Shown: in pieces, positions 37,266-47,305 of the stretch
Position numbering within the stretch: the stretch's first letter is position 1
Layout: each line of letters begins with the position of its first letter
Assembly (NCBI RefSeq): GCF_000383095.1
Contig: NZ_AORL01000021.1
Coordinates: forward strand, 930,001 to 994,000
Source: Sphingomonas sp. PR090111-T3T-6A
GTDB taxonomy: Bacteria > Pseudomonadota > Alphaproteobacteria > Sphingomonadales > Sphingomonadaceae
DNA: 64,000 nt
Direction of reading: 5' to 3'
Program-made: the position numbers and the translations under genes
The notes under the pieces: generated by a model
What the model saw: the letters and a program-made list of their open reading frames with translations, nothing else
Databases searched by the model: none
What the model was told of the DNA's origin: nothing

Positions 37266-38770
37266 GTGCCGCCAGCTCCGGCGATCGTCTCGCCGCCGAG
37301 GCGCTCGCCGCCGGACGGCCTGCGCTCGTCTGGCGGCGGCAGATCGCCGACACTGACACGCCCGTCTCGGCCGCGCTCAAGCTGATCGAGCCGGGCCGGG
37401 GCGACTATCTCCTCGAATCGGTCGAGGGCGGGCGCACGCGTGGGCGGCACAGCATGATCGGCCTCGCGCCGGACCTCGTGTTCCGCGCCAAGGGCCATAG
37501 CGCTGAGATCAACCCGCGCTGGCTGGAGGATCGCGACGCCTTCGAGCCCTGCGCCGAGGACAGCCTCAAGGCACTGCGTTCTTTGGTGGCGCGTTGCCGC
37601 ATGGAGGTGCCGGCGGGGTTGCCCAAGGCGCTCGCCTGCCTTGTCGGCTATTTCGCCTATGAGACGATCGGGCTGATCGAGGAACTTCCCCGCCCCGCCC
37701 CCAATCCGCTCGACCTGCCGGACATGCTGTTCGCGCGGCCGACGCTGATCCTGCTGTTCGACCGGCTGACCGACGAGCTGTTCTGGGTCGCCCCCGTGTG
37801 GCCCGACATGGGCGTGACGGTGGAGCAAGCGGTGGAGCGCATCGAGACGGCGCAAGCTCGTCTCGCAGCGCCCCTGCCCACGCCCATCCGCCAGCCTGCC
37901 ACCGGCACGGCCGATGCCGCACCCGAGCCCGTGCTGCCGCCCGGCCGCTATGGCGAGATGGTGGCCGCCGCGAAGGAATATATCGCAGCCGGCGACATCT
38001 TTCAGGTCGTGCTGGCGCAGCGCTTCACGCGGCCTTTCCCGCTCGCGCCGTTCGATCTCTACCGGGCGCTCCGCCGGATCAATCCGTCGCCCTTTCTCTA
38101 TTTCCTCGACCTTCCGGGCTTCGCGCTGATCGGTTCGTCGCCGGAGATTCTCGTCCGCGCCCGCGACGGCGAGGTGACGATCCGTCCGATCGCCGGCACC
38201 CGCCCGCGCGGCAAGACCGACGCCGAGGATGCCGAGCGCCGCGAGGAACTGCTCGCCGATCCCAAGGAGCGCGCCGAGCATCTGATGCTGCTCGATCTCG
38301 GCCGCAACGACGTCGGCCGTGTCTCCGCGCCCGGTACGGTGAAGGTGACGGAGAGCTATACGGTCGAGCTTTACAGCCACGTCATGCACATCGTCTCGAA
38401 CGTCACGGGCCGGCTCGATCCGTCGAAGGACGTGATCGACGCGCTGTTCGGCGGCTTTCCGGCGGGCACCGTCTCGGGCGCGCCCAAGGTCCGCGCCTGC
38501 GAGATCATCGCCGAGCTGGAGCATGAGACGCGCGGCGCTTACGCTGGCGGCGTCGGCTATTTCTCGCCCGACGGGTCGATGGATAGCTGCATCGTGCTCA
38601 GGACCGCCGTGGTGAAGGACGGCGTGATGCACGTCCAGGCCGGCGCGGGCATCGTCGCGGACAGCGACCCGGCTTCCGAGCAGCGGGAATGCGAGGCCAA
38701 GGCCGGCGCCCTCTTCGCCGCCGCCCGCGAGGCGGAGGCCCGCGCGGCGGACGCGACTTTCGGCCAATAG
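37262..38770 (+). CDS. trpE: Anthranilate synthase component I
   Basis: TrpE makes anthranilate from chorismate with ammonia supplied by TrpG. The 502-residue protein has the tryptophan-feedback element LLESVEGG near residue 55 and the chorismate-binding core (QVVLAQRFTRPF, then INPSPFLYFLDL, GSSPEILVR and TIRPIAGTRPRG, ending AGAGIVADSDP). The start is GTG overlapping the ppiD stop. The partner trpG follows only after an intervening chemoreceptor-like gene. Confidence 0.95.
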   Translation: MSAASSGDRLAAEALAAGRPALVWRRQIADTDTPVSAALKLIEPGRGDYLLESVEGGRTRGRHSMIGLAPDLVFRAKGHSAEINPRWLEDRDAFEPCAEDSLKALRSLVARCRMEVPAGLPKALACLVGYFAYETIGLIEELPRPAPNPLDLPDMLFARPTLILLFDRLTDELFWVAPVWPDMGVTVEQAVERIETAQARLAAPLPTPIRQPATGTADAAPEPVLPPGRYGEMVAAAKEYIAAGDIFQVVLAQRFTRPFPLAPFDLYRALRRINPSPFLYFLDLPGFALIGSSPEILVRARDGEVTIRPIAGTRPRGKTDAEDAERREELLADPKERAEHLMLLDLGRNDVGRVSAPGTVKVTESYTVELYSHVMHIVSNVTGRLDPSKDVIDALFGGFPAGTVSGAPKVRACEIIAELEHETRGAYAGGVGYFSPDGSMDSCIVLRTAVVKDGVMHVQAGAGIVADSDPASEQRECEAKAGALFAAAREAEARAADATFGQ

Positions 38771-38831
38771 GTTAACTCTGTTTTAGCCGATGCCTCGCCA
38801 TGATGCCCTATCTTGTTGGGGCACATGGCAG

Positions 38832-40214
38832 ATGAATCTCGCGAACACCGTGCGCAAGGCTGCGAAGCTGTCGGGCGATCTGGGCATCCGGACGCTCGAT
38901 CTTCAGGCGAACATCGCGGCTCTGGCCGAGCGTGTGACGGAGCAGGCCGCCACGGTGGAACGCATCGGCGTCGATACGGATCGGCTGGAACGCGACCAGC
39001 AGGCCGTGTCCGTCGCCGCGCGCGAGGCCAAGGAAAAAGCCTCCGCCGCGCATGACGTGATCGACAATTCCACGCGCAAACTCTCCGCCGCCAGCGCCGA
39101 CGTGGTCGACCTGATCGAGCAGGTGAGCCACATCCACGCGGGCCTCGGCGCTTTCAACGCCGCACTCGCCTCCGTGGCGCAGGTGACGGAGGCGATCAGC
39201 CGCATCACGGGTCAGGTGAACCTCCTCGCCCTCAACGCCACGATCGAGGCGGCGCGCGCGGGCGATGCGGGGCGCGGCTTCGCGGTGGTGGCGCAGGAGG
39301 TGAAGAAGCTCGCGCTCGAAACCGCCGCCGCCACCCAGAAGATCGACCTCTCCGTCCGCGCGCTGACCGGCGAGGCGGACACGATGCTCTTCCGCATCGA
39401 GAGCGGTGTCGACAAGGCCCGCGCCGCGCAGACCGGCACCCGCCAGATGGAGACCATGGTCGACGAGCTGCGCGAGCTGATGATGGGTCTGAGCGACGAC
39501 AACGACGCGGTCGCCCGCAGCATGGAATCGATCGTCGGCGCCGTTTCGGGCGTGCGGGGCGGCATCGGCGCGCTCAACGCCACGTCGGGCGACAATGCGT
39601 CGGACCTCACCCAGCTCAGCCGCCTGCTGAGCAGCGTCAGCGACGACACCAACGTGCTGCTCCAATATATCGCGGAGAGCGAGGTCGAGATTCCCGACAC
39701 GCCCTATATCCGCTTCGCCACCGGCGTCGTCGCGGACGTCGCCCGCAGGATCGAGGCGGAGATCGCCGCCGGCCGCCTGACGCTCGCCGACGCGATGTCG
39801 GAGCAGTATCGCCCCGTCCCCGGCAGCGATCCCGCGCAGTTCGAGCATCCGATCGTGCCCGCGCTGGTCGCGGCGATCCGCCCGCATCAGGAGGAGGCGC
39901 GCAAGCTCACCGGCTTCTTCGGCATGACGATGACGGACCGCAACACCTATGGCGCGGTGCAGATGCCGGAACGCTCGCAGCCCCGCCGCCCGGACGATCC
40001 CGCCTGGAACAGCGAATATAGCCGCAACCTCCAGTTCTTCGACTATGAGGACCAGCGGGCGCAGTGCAAGACGGTCCAGCCTTTCCTCATCAAGGCCTAT
40101 CGCCGGCCGGTCGCGGGCGGCGGCGTGATGCTGCTCAAGCAGGTGATCGCCTCGGTGCATATCGCCGGGCAGCACTGGGGAATCCTCCAGCTCGCCTATC
40201 AGGACCAAGGCTGA
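38832..40214 (+). CDS. Soluble methyl-accepting chemotaxis-type protein
   Basis: A 460-residue cytoplasmic receptor-like protein without membrane segments. Residues about 1-285 are a coiled-coil signalling region; the hairpin tip that contacts CheA/CheW is at 131-160 ([20 protein letters not shown] then [12 protein letters not shown]). The C-terminal part (about 290-460) resembles the small PAS/Cache-like sensor domain seen at the end of some MCPs, with D-x-N-x-YG near 369-374, [11 protein letters not shown], and [11 protein letters not shown]. The order is thus signalling domain first, sensor last. It lies between trpE and trpG. No che genes are nearby. The start is ATG 38832; an in-frame ATG at 38790 is an alternative. 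Confidence 0.85.
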   Translation: MNLANTVRKAAKLSGDLGIRTLDLQANIAALAERVTEQAATVERIGVDTDRLERDQQAVSVAAREAKEKASAAHDVIDNSTRKLSAASADVVDLIEQVSHIHAGLGAFNAALASVAQVTEAISRITGQVNLLALNATIEAARAGDAGRGFAVVAQEVKKLALETAAATQKIDLSVRALTGEADTMLFRIESGVDKARAAQTGTRQMETMVDELRELMMGLSDDNDAVARSMESIVGAVSGVRGGIGALNATSGDNASDLTQLSRLLSSVSDDTNVLLQYIAESEVEIPDTPYIRFATGVVADVARRIEAEIAAGRLTLADAMSEQYRPVPGSDPAQFEHPIVPALVAAIRPHQEEARKLTGFFGMTMTDRNTYGAVQMPERSQPRRPDDPAWNSEYSRNLQFFDYEDQRAQCKTVQPFLIKAYRRPVAGGGVMLLKQVIASVHIAGQHWGILQLAYQDQG

Positions 40215-40279
40215 GCTTGGGGCGGCAAAACCACGCCGTCCCTTGCGCTAATCCTCCCCTGCGCTAAGTCGCGGGGATC

Positions 40280-40879
40280 ATGATCCTCGTCATCGACAAT
40301 TACGACAGCTTCACCTGGAACCTCGTCCACTATTTCCAGGAGCTGGGGGCCGCCGTCGAGGTGGTGCGCAACGACCAGATCGGCGTCGGCCAGGCCATGT
40401 CGAGCAAGGCGGAGGCCTTCCTCATCTCGCCCGGCCCCTGCACGCCCAACGAGGCGGGGATCAGCCTGGAGCTGGTCGAGGCCTGCGCGAAGGAGGGCAA
40501 GCCGCTGCTGGGCGTCTGCCTCGGCCATCAGGCGATCGGGCAGCAGTTCGGCGGCACCGTCGCCCGCGCCCGGCAGCTCATGCACGGCAAGACCAGCCTC
40601 GTGACCCATGACGGCACCGGCATCTTCGAGGGCCTGCCCTCGCCCTTCACCGCCACGCGCTATCACTCGCTGATCGTCGAGGAGGGTGACCTGCCCGCCG
40701 ATCTGGTGGTGAACGCCCGCAGCGAGGACGGCACGATCATGGGCTTCCGCCACAGGACGCTCCCCATCCACGGCGTGCAGTTCCATCCGGAGAGCATCGC
40801 CACCGAGCATGGCCATGCGATGCTGGCCAACTTCATGCGGCTGGCGGGCATCCCCGTGCGCGAGCGTGTGACGGCATGA
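40280..40879 (+). CDS. trpG: Anthranilate synthase component II (glutamine amidotransferase)
   Basis: TrpG supplies ammonia to TrpE; in many bacteria the same protein also serves PabB. The 199-residue class I amidotransferase starts [20 protein letters not shown], has the nucleophilic Cys in [17 protein letters not shown] and the His-Glu pair in [16 protein letters not shown]. It overlaps trpD by 4 bases (ATGA). Confidence 0.96.
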   Translation: MILVIDNYDSFTWNLVHYFQELGAAVEVVRNDQIGVGQAMSSKAEAFLISPGPCTPNEAGISLELVEACAKEGKPLLGVCLGHQAIGQQFGGTVARARQLMHGKTSLVTHDGTGIFEGLPSPFTATRYHSLIVEEGDLPADLVVNARSEDGTIMGFRHRTLPIHGVQFHPESIATEHGHAMLANFMRLAGIPVRERVTA

Positions 40880-41871
40880 GCGAGCTGGCGCTGCTCCCCG
40901 ATCCGTCGAGCCCGCTGGAGTTCGAGACGGCGGAGGTCGCCTTCGCCGACATCCTCGACGGACGCGTGCCCGACGAGGCCATCGTCGCCTTCCTCACCGG
41001 CCTGACGCTGCGCGACGAGACCTCGATCGAGATCGCCGCCGCCGCCCGCGCGCTGCGGGAGCGCATGATCGAGGTGAAGGCGCCGACAAGCGCCATCGAC
41101 GTCTGCGGCACCGGCGGCGACGGGGCGCACAGCCTCAACATCTCCACCGCCGTGTCGATCGTGGTCGCGGCCACCGGCGTGCCCGTCGCCAAGCATGGCA
41201 ACCGCGCCGCCTCGTCCAAGGCCGGCGCCGCCGACACGCTGGAGGCGCTGGGCCTCGATCTCGACCGCGCTTCCGCCACGGCGGAAGAGACGCTGGCCGA
41301 ACTCGGCATCGCCTTCCTCTTCGCGCAGAAGCACCATCCGGCGCTCGGCCGCCTCGCGGCGGTACGCAAGGCGATCGGGCGGCGGACGATCTTCAATCTC
41401 ATCGGCCCGCTCTGCAATCCGGCGCGGACGACCCGCCAACTGATCGGCGTCGCGCGCACCGATTATCTTCCCACCGTCGCGCAGGCCATGTCGCTGCTCG
41501 GCACCGAGAGCGCGATGATCGTGGCCGGCGACGAGGGTCTCGACGAACTCTCGATCGCGGGCGGCAGCCGGGTGATCCGCATCGGCGCGTGCGGGGATCG
41601 CGAGGAGCATGTCTTCCCCGCCGATGTCGGCGTGGCGCCGCATCCGCTGACCGCCGTGCGCGGCGGCGACGCGGCCTATAATGCCGCGGCACTGCTGGCG
41701 CTGCTGCGCGGCGAGCGCGGCCCATATCGCGATGCGGTGCTGCTCAACGCCGCCGCCGCGCTGATCGTGGCCGACAAGGTCGACAACTGGACGGATGGCG
41801 CCGCGATGGCCGCCGAAGCCCTCGACAGCGGTGCCGCCGACGGCCTGCTGCAGCGCTGGATCGCTTACTGA
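40876..41871 (+). CDS. trpD: Anthranilate phosphoribosyltransferase
   Basis: TrpD joins anthranilate to PRPP. The 331-residue protein has the PRPP/Mg site [20 protein letters not shown], the [20 protein letters not shown] block and [16 protein letters not shown]. Overlaps at both ends (ATGA with trpG, TGATG with trpC) mark a tightly coupled unit. Confidence 0.96.
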   Translation: MSELALLPDPSSPLEFETAEVAFADILDGRVPDEAIVAFLTGLTLRDETSIEIAAAARALRERMIEVKAPTSAIDVCGTGGDGAHSLNISTAVSIVVAATGVPVAKHGNRAASSKAGAADTLEALGLDLDRASATAEETLAELGIAFLFAQKHHPALGRLAAVRKAIGRRTIFNLIGPLCNPARTTRQLIGVARTDYLPTVAQAMSLLGTESAMIVAGDEGLDELSIAGGSRVIRIGACGDREEHVFPADVGVAPHPLTAVRGGDAAYNAAALLALLRGERGPYRDAVLLNAAAALIVADKVDNWTDGAAMAAEALDSGAADGLLQRWIAY

Positions 41872-42662
41872 TGAGCACCATTCTCGATCGCATCCTCGAA
41901 GCCACCCGAGAGGAGGTCGCCCGCCGTAAGGCCGTCATCTCGCTTACGGACATGGAGGCGCAAGCCCGCGCATTGCCCGCCCCGCGCGGCTTCGCGGCGG
42001 CGCTGACCGAGAAGGCCAAGACCGGCCACGCCCTGATCGCCGAAATCAAGAAGGCGAGCCCGTCGAAAGGCCTGATCCGTGAGGATTTCGATCCCCCCGC
42101 CCATGCCCGCGCCTATGAGGCAGGCGGTGCGGCCTGCCTCTCGGTGCTGACCGACAAGCCCTGGTTCCAGGGCGACGAGGCCTTCCTGATCGCCGCGCGC
42201 GAGGCCTGCTCGCTGCCCGCGATCCGCAAGGACTTCATGGTCGACCCGTGGCAGGTGGCCGAGGCCCGCGCGATCGGGGCAGATGCGATCCTCATCATCG
42301 TCGCCGCGCTCGACGACGCGCAGATGGCCGAAATCGAGGCCGCCGCGATCGAGCAGGGCATGGACTCGCTGGTCGAAGTCCATGACGAGGCCGAACTGGA
42401 GCGGGCGCTGAAGCTCAAGTCCCGCCTGATCGGCGTCAACAATCGCGACCTGCGCGACTTCACCGTCGATCTCGGCCGCACCGAGACTCTGGCGAAGCGC
42501 ATGCCCGAGGGCACCCAGATCGTCGCAGAGAGCGGCCTCGCCACCAAAGCCGATCTCGATCGGCTGGCGGCGGCGGGCGTCCACCGCTTCCTCGTCGGCG
42601 AGACACTGATGCGCCAGCCCGACGTGACCACCGCCACCCGGAAGCTGCTGACCGGCGCATGA
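41871..42662 (+). CDS. trpC: Indole-3-glycerol phosphate synthase
   Basis: TrpC closes the indole ring. The 263-residue (beta-alpha)8 barrel shows the catalytic Lys in [18 protein letters not shown], the second Lys in [14 protein letters not shown], and [15 protein letters not shown] with AESGL. It is mono-functional (no fused TrpF). Its stop overlaps moaC (ATGA). Confidence 0.96.
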   Translation: MSTILDRILEATREEVARRKAVISLTDMEAQARALPAPRGFAAALTEKAKTGHALIAEIKKASPSKGLIREDFDPPAHARAYEAGGAACLSVLTDKPWFQGDEAFLIAAREACSLPAIRKDFMVDPWQVAEARAIGADAILIIVAALDDAQMAEIEAAAIEQGMDSLVEVHDEAELERALKLKSRLIGVNNRDLRDFTVDLGRTETLAKRMPEGTQIVAESGLATKADLDRLAAAGVHRFLVGETLMRQPDVTTATRKLLTGA

Positions 42663-43135
42663 CCGGCGGCCTCACCCACCTCGACGCGGACGGCGCGGCG
42701 CGCATGGTCGATGTCTCGGCCAAGCCCGCGACGTCGCGCGAGGCGACTGCCACCGGCCATATCGCCATGTCCGCGGAGGCCGCGCAGGCCATCCGCGACG
42801 GCGCGGTGAAGAAGGGCGACGTGCTCGCCGTCGCCCGCGTCGCCGGCATCATGGCGGCTAAGCGCACGGCCGATCTCATCCCGCTCTGCCACCCGCTTCC
42901 CATTTCGGGCGTGACGCTCGATCTCGCGGTGGAGGACGCGCAAGTCACGGCCACCGCCACTGTGCGCACCACCCACGGCACCGGCGTCGAGATGGAGGCG
43001 ATGACCGCCGTCTCGGTGGCGCTGCTCACCATCTACGACATGGCGAAGGCGCTCGATCGCGGCATGACGATCGGTGGCGTGCACCTGCTCGCCAAGTCGG
43101 GCGGCCGCTCGGGCGACTGGCGGGCCGAGCCGTGA
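42659..43135 (+). CDS. moaC: Cyclic pyranopterin monophosphate synthase
   Basis: MoaC acts after the radical-SAM enzyme MoaA to give cPMP in molybdenum cofactor synthesis. The 158-residue protein has [31 protein letters not shown] and [20 protein letters not shown], all family signatures. It overlaps trpC and moeA, so two cofactor genes ride on the trp transcript. Confidence 0.96.
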   Translation: MTGGLTHLDADGAARMVDVSAKPATSREATATGHIAMSAEAAQAIRDGAVKKGDVLAVARVAGIMAAKRTADLIPLCHPLPISGVTLDLAVEDAQVTATATVRTTHGTGVEMEAMTAVSVALLTIYDMAKALDRGMTIGGVHLLAKSGGRSGDWRAEP

Positions 43136-44319
43136 GCCTGCTGCCGGTCGCGGAAGCGCAGGCGCGGCTGCTCGCGCTCGCCGCGCCGCTGCCGGAGGAA
43201 CAGGCCCCTCTGGTGGAGGCCAACGGCCGCTGGGCCGCCCGCGACATCGCGGCGCTGCGCGACCAGCCGAGCTTCGATCTCTCCGCCATGGACGGCTATG
43301 CGATCCGCTATGCCGAGCGCCCCGGCCCTTGGACGGTTGTCGGCGAAAGCGCGGCCGGGGCCGGCTTCGGCCGCCCACTCGGCGCCCATGAGACCGTCCG
43401 CATCTTCACCGGCGCCCCCATGCCCGAAGGCGCCGACAGCGTGCTCGTGCAGGAAGAAGCCGAGCGCGACGGCGACCAACTGCGCATGTCCGGCGAAGGG
43501 CCGCTCCGGCAGGGCGGCAATGTCCGGCCCCGCGCGGTGGACTTCGCGGCCAGCACGATCCTCGTCTCCGCCGGCACCGCCCTCACCGCCCGTCATGTCG
43601 GGCTCGCCGCGATCGGGGGCCACGGCACTTTCCCCGTCCGCCGCCGCGCGCGGATCGCGCTGATCTCCACCGGCGACGAGCTGGTGCCACCGGGCGCTCC
43701 GCTATCGGGCGCGCAGCTCCCCGCCTCCAACGCGGCGATGCTGGCGGCGCTCCTTGCCGGCCGGCCCGCCGAGGTGCTCGACCGGGGCATCGTGCGCGAC
43801 GATCTCGACGCCATCGCCGAAGCCTTCCAGGCGGCCACCTCGGTGGCCGACGTCGTCGTCACCACCGGCGGCGTGTCGGTCGGCGACCGCGATCTCGTCC
43901 GTCCGGCGCTGGAGAAGGCCGGCGCGGCTCTCGATTTCTGGCGCGTCGCGATGAAGCCGGGAAAGCCGCTGCTGGCAGGCAAGCTCGGCGGCGCGGTCAT
44001 CCTCGGCCTGCCCGGCAATCCGGTGTCGAGCTATGTCACCGCGCGCCTGTTCCTGCTCCCGCTGATCGCGCGGCTGGGCGGCGCGGCCGACCCGTTGCCC
44101 TCCGCCCGCCTGTTGCCGCTGGGCGTGGATCTCCCCGCCAACGGCCCGCGTCAGGACTATCTGCGCGCCCGCATCGAGGAGGGCCGCGCTTATGCCCCCG
44201 ACGGGCAGGACTCCGCCGCGATGGTGGCGCTCGCCGCCGCCGACGGGCTGATCGTCCGGGCGCCTCATGCCCCAGCCGCCCGCGCGGGCGACTCTGCGGA
44301 AATGCTCATTCTGGACTGA
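43132..44319 (+). CDS. moeA: Molybdopterin molybdenumtransferase
   Basis: MoeA inserts molybdenum into adenylated molybdopterin. The 395-residue protein has [13 protein letters not shown] near the N terminus, the MoCF-binding fold with ISTGDEL and [15 protein letters not shown], and [13 protein letters not shown] plus [11 protein letters not shown]. The start is GTG in a GTGA overlap with moaC. It is followed by the lexA promoter. Confidence 0.95.
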   Translation: MSLLPVAEAQARLLALAAPLPEEQAPLVEANGRWAARDIAALRDQPSFDLSAMDGYAIRYAERPGPWTVVGESAAGAGFGRPLGAHETVRIFTGAPMPEGADSVLVQEEAERDGDQLRMSGEGPLRQGGNVRPRAVDFAASTILVSAGTALTARHVGLAAIGGHGTFPVRRRARIALISTGDELVPPGAPLSGAQLPASNAAMLAALLAGRPAEVLDRGIVRDDLDAIAEAFQAATSVADVVVTTGGVSVGDRDLVRPALEKAGAALDFWRVAMKPGKPLLAGKLGGAVILGLPGNPVSSYVTARLFLLPLIARLGGAADPLPSARLLPLGVDLPANGPRQDYLRARIEEGRAYAPDGQDSAAMVALAAADGLIVRAPHAPAARAGDSAEMLILD

Positions 44320-44328
44320 ACGAGGCCG

Positions 44329-44371
44329 TTGACAGGTTCCTCGCGGTTGCCTACACGTTCTCTGTCCGTTC
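44329..44371 (+). promoter_or_regulatory. lexA promoter with SOS box
   Basis: TTGACA (44329-44334) and TACACG (44352-44357) are 17 bases apart. Overlapping the -10 and start is GTTCTCTGTCCGTTC (44357-44371), an exact alphaproteobacterial SOS box of the form GTTC-N7-GTTC. LexA bound here would block its own promoter. Confidence 0.8.
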
Positions 44372-44404
44372 CTTTTACGGGGCCATTTTGCTCGGGGACC
44401 GCAG

Positions 44405-45070
44405 ATGCTGACGCGCAAGCAACATGAGCTTCTCTGCTTCATCCATGATCGACTGAACGAGACCGGCGTCTCGCCGTCGTTCGAGGAGATGAAGGATGCG
44501 CTCGATCTGAAGTCGAAGTCGGGCGTGCACCGGCTGATCCGCGCGCTGGAGGAGCGCAGCTTCATCCGCCGCCTGCCCAACCGCGCCCGCGCGCTGGAGG
44601 TGGTGCGGATGCCCGAGCGCACGATCGCGCCGCCCTCGGCTTCGATCCAGTCCGCGCCCGCGCCGAATGTCCCGGTCGCGGCCAATGACAGCGTCATCGA
44701 GCTGCCGCTCCACGGCCGCATCGCGGCCGGCATGCCGATCGAGGCGATGGAGGGCCTGTCGAGCCTGTCCGTCCCCGCGGCGCTGCTGGGTCCGGGCGAG
44801 CATTATGCGCTGGAAGTGTCGGGCGATTCGATGATCGAGGCCGGCATCCTCGACGGCGACTATGCGCTCATCCGCCGCACCGAGACGGCCCGCGACGGCG
44901 AGATCGTCGTGGCGCTGATCGACGAGGCGGAAGCGACGCTCAAATATTTCCGGCGCGAAGGGCAGATGGTCCGGCTCGATCCGGCCAACCATGTCTATTC
45001 GCCGCAGCGGTACAAGGCCGATCAGGTCCGCGTGCAGGGCCGCCTCGCGGGGCTTCTCCGCCGGTACTGA
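44405..45070 (+). CDS. lexA: SOS repressor LexA
   Basis: LexA represses DNA-damage genes and cleaves itself when RecA filaments form. The 221-residue protein has the winged-helix domain ([20 protein letters not shown], then [20 protein letters not shown]), the Ala-Gly cleavage site in [12 protein letters not shown], the catalytic Ser in [11 protein letters not shown] and the Lys in [11 protein letters not shown]. The slightly long linker is usual for alphaproteobacteria. It is autoregulated through the upstream SOS box and convergent with comEC. Confidence 0.97.
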   Translation: MLTRKQHELLCFIHDRLNETGVSPSFEEMKDALDLKSKSGVHRLIRALEERSFIRRLPNRARALEVVRMPERTIAPPSASIQSAPAPNVPVAANDSVIELPLHGRIAAGMPIEAMEGLSSLSVPAALLGPGEHYALEVSGDSMIEAGILDGDYALIRRTETARDGEIVVALIDEAEATLKYFRREGQMVRLDPANHVYSPQRYKADQVRVQGRLAGLLRRY

Positions 45071-45079
45071 GCGATCGGC

Positions 45080-47281
45080 TCAATCCCCTTCCCGCCGCGA
45101 GGCCGAGGCTTGCGGGTCCGGTCTGGCGGCTATGGTCCAGGGATGATCCCCTTCCAGGCCAACGACGCTGTCGATGGCCGCCCGGCGCAAGTGGATCGCG
45201 ATGCCGCCGGTTCGTTCGAGCAAGCTCCGATCGGCCTTGAGCCAGCGCGGGCGGCACCAGTCCGGCAGGCGGCGCTCGCTCGCGACGATGTCGGCGGCGG
45301 CGCAGGCGGGCTCCATCGCGGATCGGTCGATCCGATAGGGACTGCGCGTGGCGAGCAGGCGCCATGAGCGGCCATCCCGGATCAGCGTCGCCGCGCAGGC
45401 ATCCGGGTTGCAGCGTGCGCCCGGCCATTCGTCGAGCGTGATCGCCTCATCCCCGTCGCGGCCGGAAAGCTCGGACAAGGTGCTGCGGACATAATCACCC
45501 GTCCGCTCACGCAGGAGCGCGATGCGGCCATCCTCTCCGCGAACCGCGAGATGGCGGCCGTCACCGGTAATGAAGATATCGGGAGGCGATGCGCAGAGCG
45601 TCATCGCGAGGCCCACCGCCATGGCGGTCAGGCCGAGCAGTCGCGCTTTCGTCCGCCACAGGGCGAGCCACAATCCCCCCGCCATGGTCAGCGCGAAAGC
45701 CGTGCGCGACATGGTGGGCACGAAAGTCACCGCGCCGGGCAGGCTGCCGACATGATGTGCGATCCCCAGCAGCAGGCCGAGCGCCTTGCCGGTGATCCAC
45801 CAGAAAGGCGCCCCCAAGCCGACAAGATCGAACAGCAGCGCCAGCGCCTCCGCCGGCATGATCACAAAGGTGGTGAGCGGGATGGCGACGATGTTGGCAA
45901 CGGCCCCGTAAAGGCCCGCGCGGTGGAAGTGGAAGATGGCGATCGGCGCGAGCCCGGCTTCGACCACGAGCCCGGTCAGCAGCAGCGCGACAAGCTCGCG
46001 GGTCCGAGCGCGCAGGAAGCCCTCCTCCCGCGCTTCGAATGTCCGCCGCATCCATGGAAGCTCATGAAGCGCCACGATCGACAGGATCGCGGCGAAACTG
46101 AGCTGGAAGCTCGGCCCCGCCGCCGCGTCCGGCCAGACCAGCACGCAGAGCAATGCGCCCGCCGCGACCAGCCGCAGCGTCATCGCCTCGCGGCCGAGCG
46201 CCATGCCGCCCAGCACCACCAGCGCCGCGATCAGCGAACGCACGGTCGGCACCTCGGCGCCCGTCAATAGCGTATAGGCGATGCCCGTCGCCGCGCCGAT
46301 GCCCGCGGAGATCAGCAGCAGCGGCGCGCGCAGCGCCAGCCAGGGGCTCAGCGACAGGAGGCGCAGCACGATCAGCATCGTCGCGCCCACGGCCGCCGTC
46401 AGGTGCAGGCCGCTCACCGACAGGAGGTGCGCGAGGCCGGAGTTTCGGAAAGCCTGATTATCGGCCTCGGTGACGGCCCCCATGTCGCCGGTGATGAGCG
46501 CCGCTGCCACGCCGCCGCGTCCGCCGGGAAGCTGCGTGAGAATATGCCGCGTGAGCAGGATGCGTGCATCCGCGAGCCATTGCGAAGGTCCGCCGGACGG
46601 CGCGGGCGCGACCAGCCGCACGGGCTCCAGCGCTCGCCCGGTCGCGCCGATGCCCTGGAACCACGCGACCGCCGCATAATCATAGGCGCCCGGCACCGCG
46701 GCTGAGGGAGGAGGCACCAGTCGCGCGCGCAACACGACCTCAGCGCCGGGCAGCAGCCCCGCCGGCGCCTTGTCCTCTGCGATCGTCACGCGCACCCGCG
46801 CCGGCAGCCCCGCTCCCTTCGTCGGACGGAGCAGCAGCCGCACCGCCTCGCGCGCCGGCAGCGGCTCGACCCGTTCGATCGCCCCCGTGAAGTGGACAAC
46901 CTCGGGACGGGCCAGCCCTCCTCCACCGCCGTTCCATGCGGCCTTGCTCCACACCAGCCCACAACCGGCCGCCGCCGCCAGCGCGAAGATCGCGAGCGCA
47001 CGCCCTGCCCGTCCACCCCGCCCGAAAGCAAAGCCAGAAAGCGCCACGGCCGCCATCGCCAGCAGGAAGCCGCACCATGCCCGCGGGGACGGCAGCCAGA
47101 ACCACGCGGCCACTCCCGCGACCAGCCCGACCGGCAACCAGAGCGGCAATTGTTCGCGTTCCGCCTCCAGCCAGGCTTCGAGTCGCGCGGACAGAGCCGA
47201 GCAGGCGCGATAAGCACCTGATTTCAGGGCGGTTTGTCGCCCCGGAAACGCTATGCTAGGGCCGCCGGCAACATCCCCCAT
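45080..47281 (-). CDS. comEC: ComEC/Rec2-family DNA-uptake membrane protein
   Basis: ComEC forms the inner-membrane channel for incoming single-stranded DNA in natural transformation. The protein (about 730 residues) has an N-terminal DUF4131/OB-like region (about 90-200), then the polytopic Competence domain with [20 protein letters not shown] and about ten membrane segments to residue 530. The C-terminal part ([20 protein letters not shown]) lacks the HxHxDH metal site of the beta-lactamase-like domain, as in related alphaproteobacterial proteins. The start is uncertain: ATG 47281 lies in frame but has no good ribosome site, and the true start may be closer to [18 protein letters not shown]. 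Divergent from gltX. Confidence 0.85.
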   Translation of the reverse strand: MGDVAGGPSIAFPGRQTALKSGAYRACSALSARLEAWLEAEREQLPLWLPVGLVAGVAAWFWLPSPRAWCGFLLAMAAVALSGFAFGRGGRAGRALAIFALAAAAGCGLVWSKAAWNGGGGGLARPEVVHFTGAIERVEPLPAREAVRLLLRPTKGAGLPARVRVTIAEDKAPAGLLPGAEVVLRARLVPPPSAAVPGAYDYAAVAWFQGIGATGRALEPVRLVAPAPSGGPSQWLADARILLTRHILTQLPGGRGGVAAALITGDMGAVTEADNQAFRNSGLAHLLSVSGLHLTAAVGATMLIVLRLLSLSPWLALRAPLLLISAGIGAATGIAYTLLTGAEVPTVRSLIAALVVLGGMALGREAMTLRLVAAGALLCVLVWPDAAAGPSFQLSFAAILSIVALHELPWMRRTFEAREEGFLRARTRELVALLLTGLVVEAGLAPIAIFHFHRAGLYGAVANIVAIPLTTFVIMPAEALALLFDLVGLGAPFWWITGKALGLLLGIAHHVGSLPGAVTFVPTMSRTAFALTMAGGLWLALWRTKARLLGLTAMAVGLAMTLCASPPDIFITGDGRHLAVRGEDGRIALLRERTGDYVRSTLSELSGRDGDEAITLDEWPGARCNPDACAATLIRDGRSWRLLATRSPYRIDRSAMEPACAAADIVASERRLPDWCRPRWLKADRSLLERTGGIAIHLRRAAIDSVVGLEGDHPWTIAARPDPQASASRREGD

Positions 47282-47305
47282 GGGGCCAGCTTGGAGAAAG
47301 TGCGC

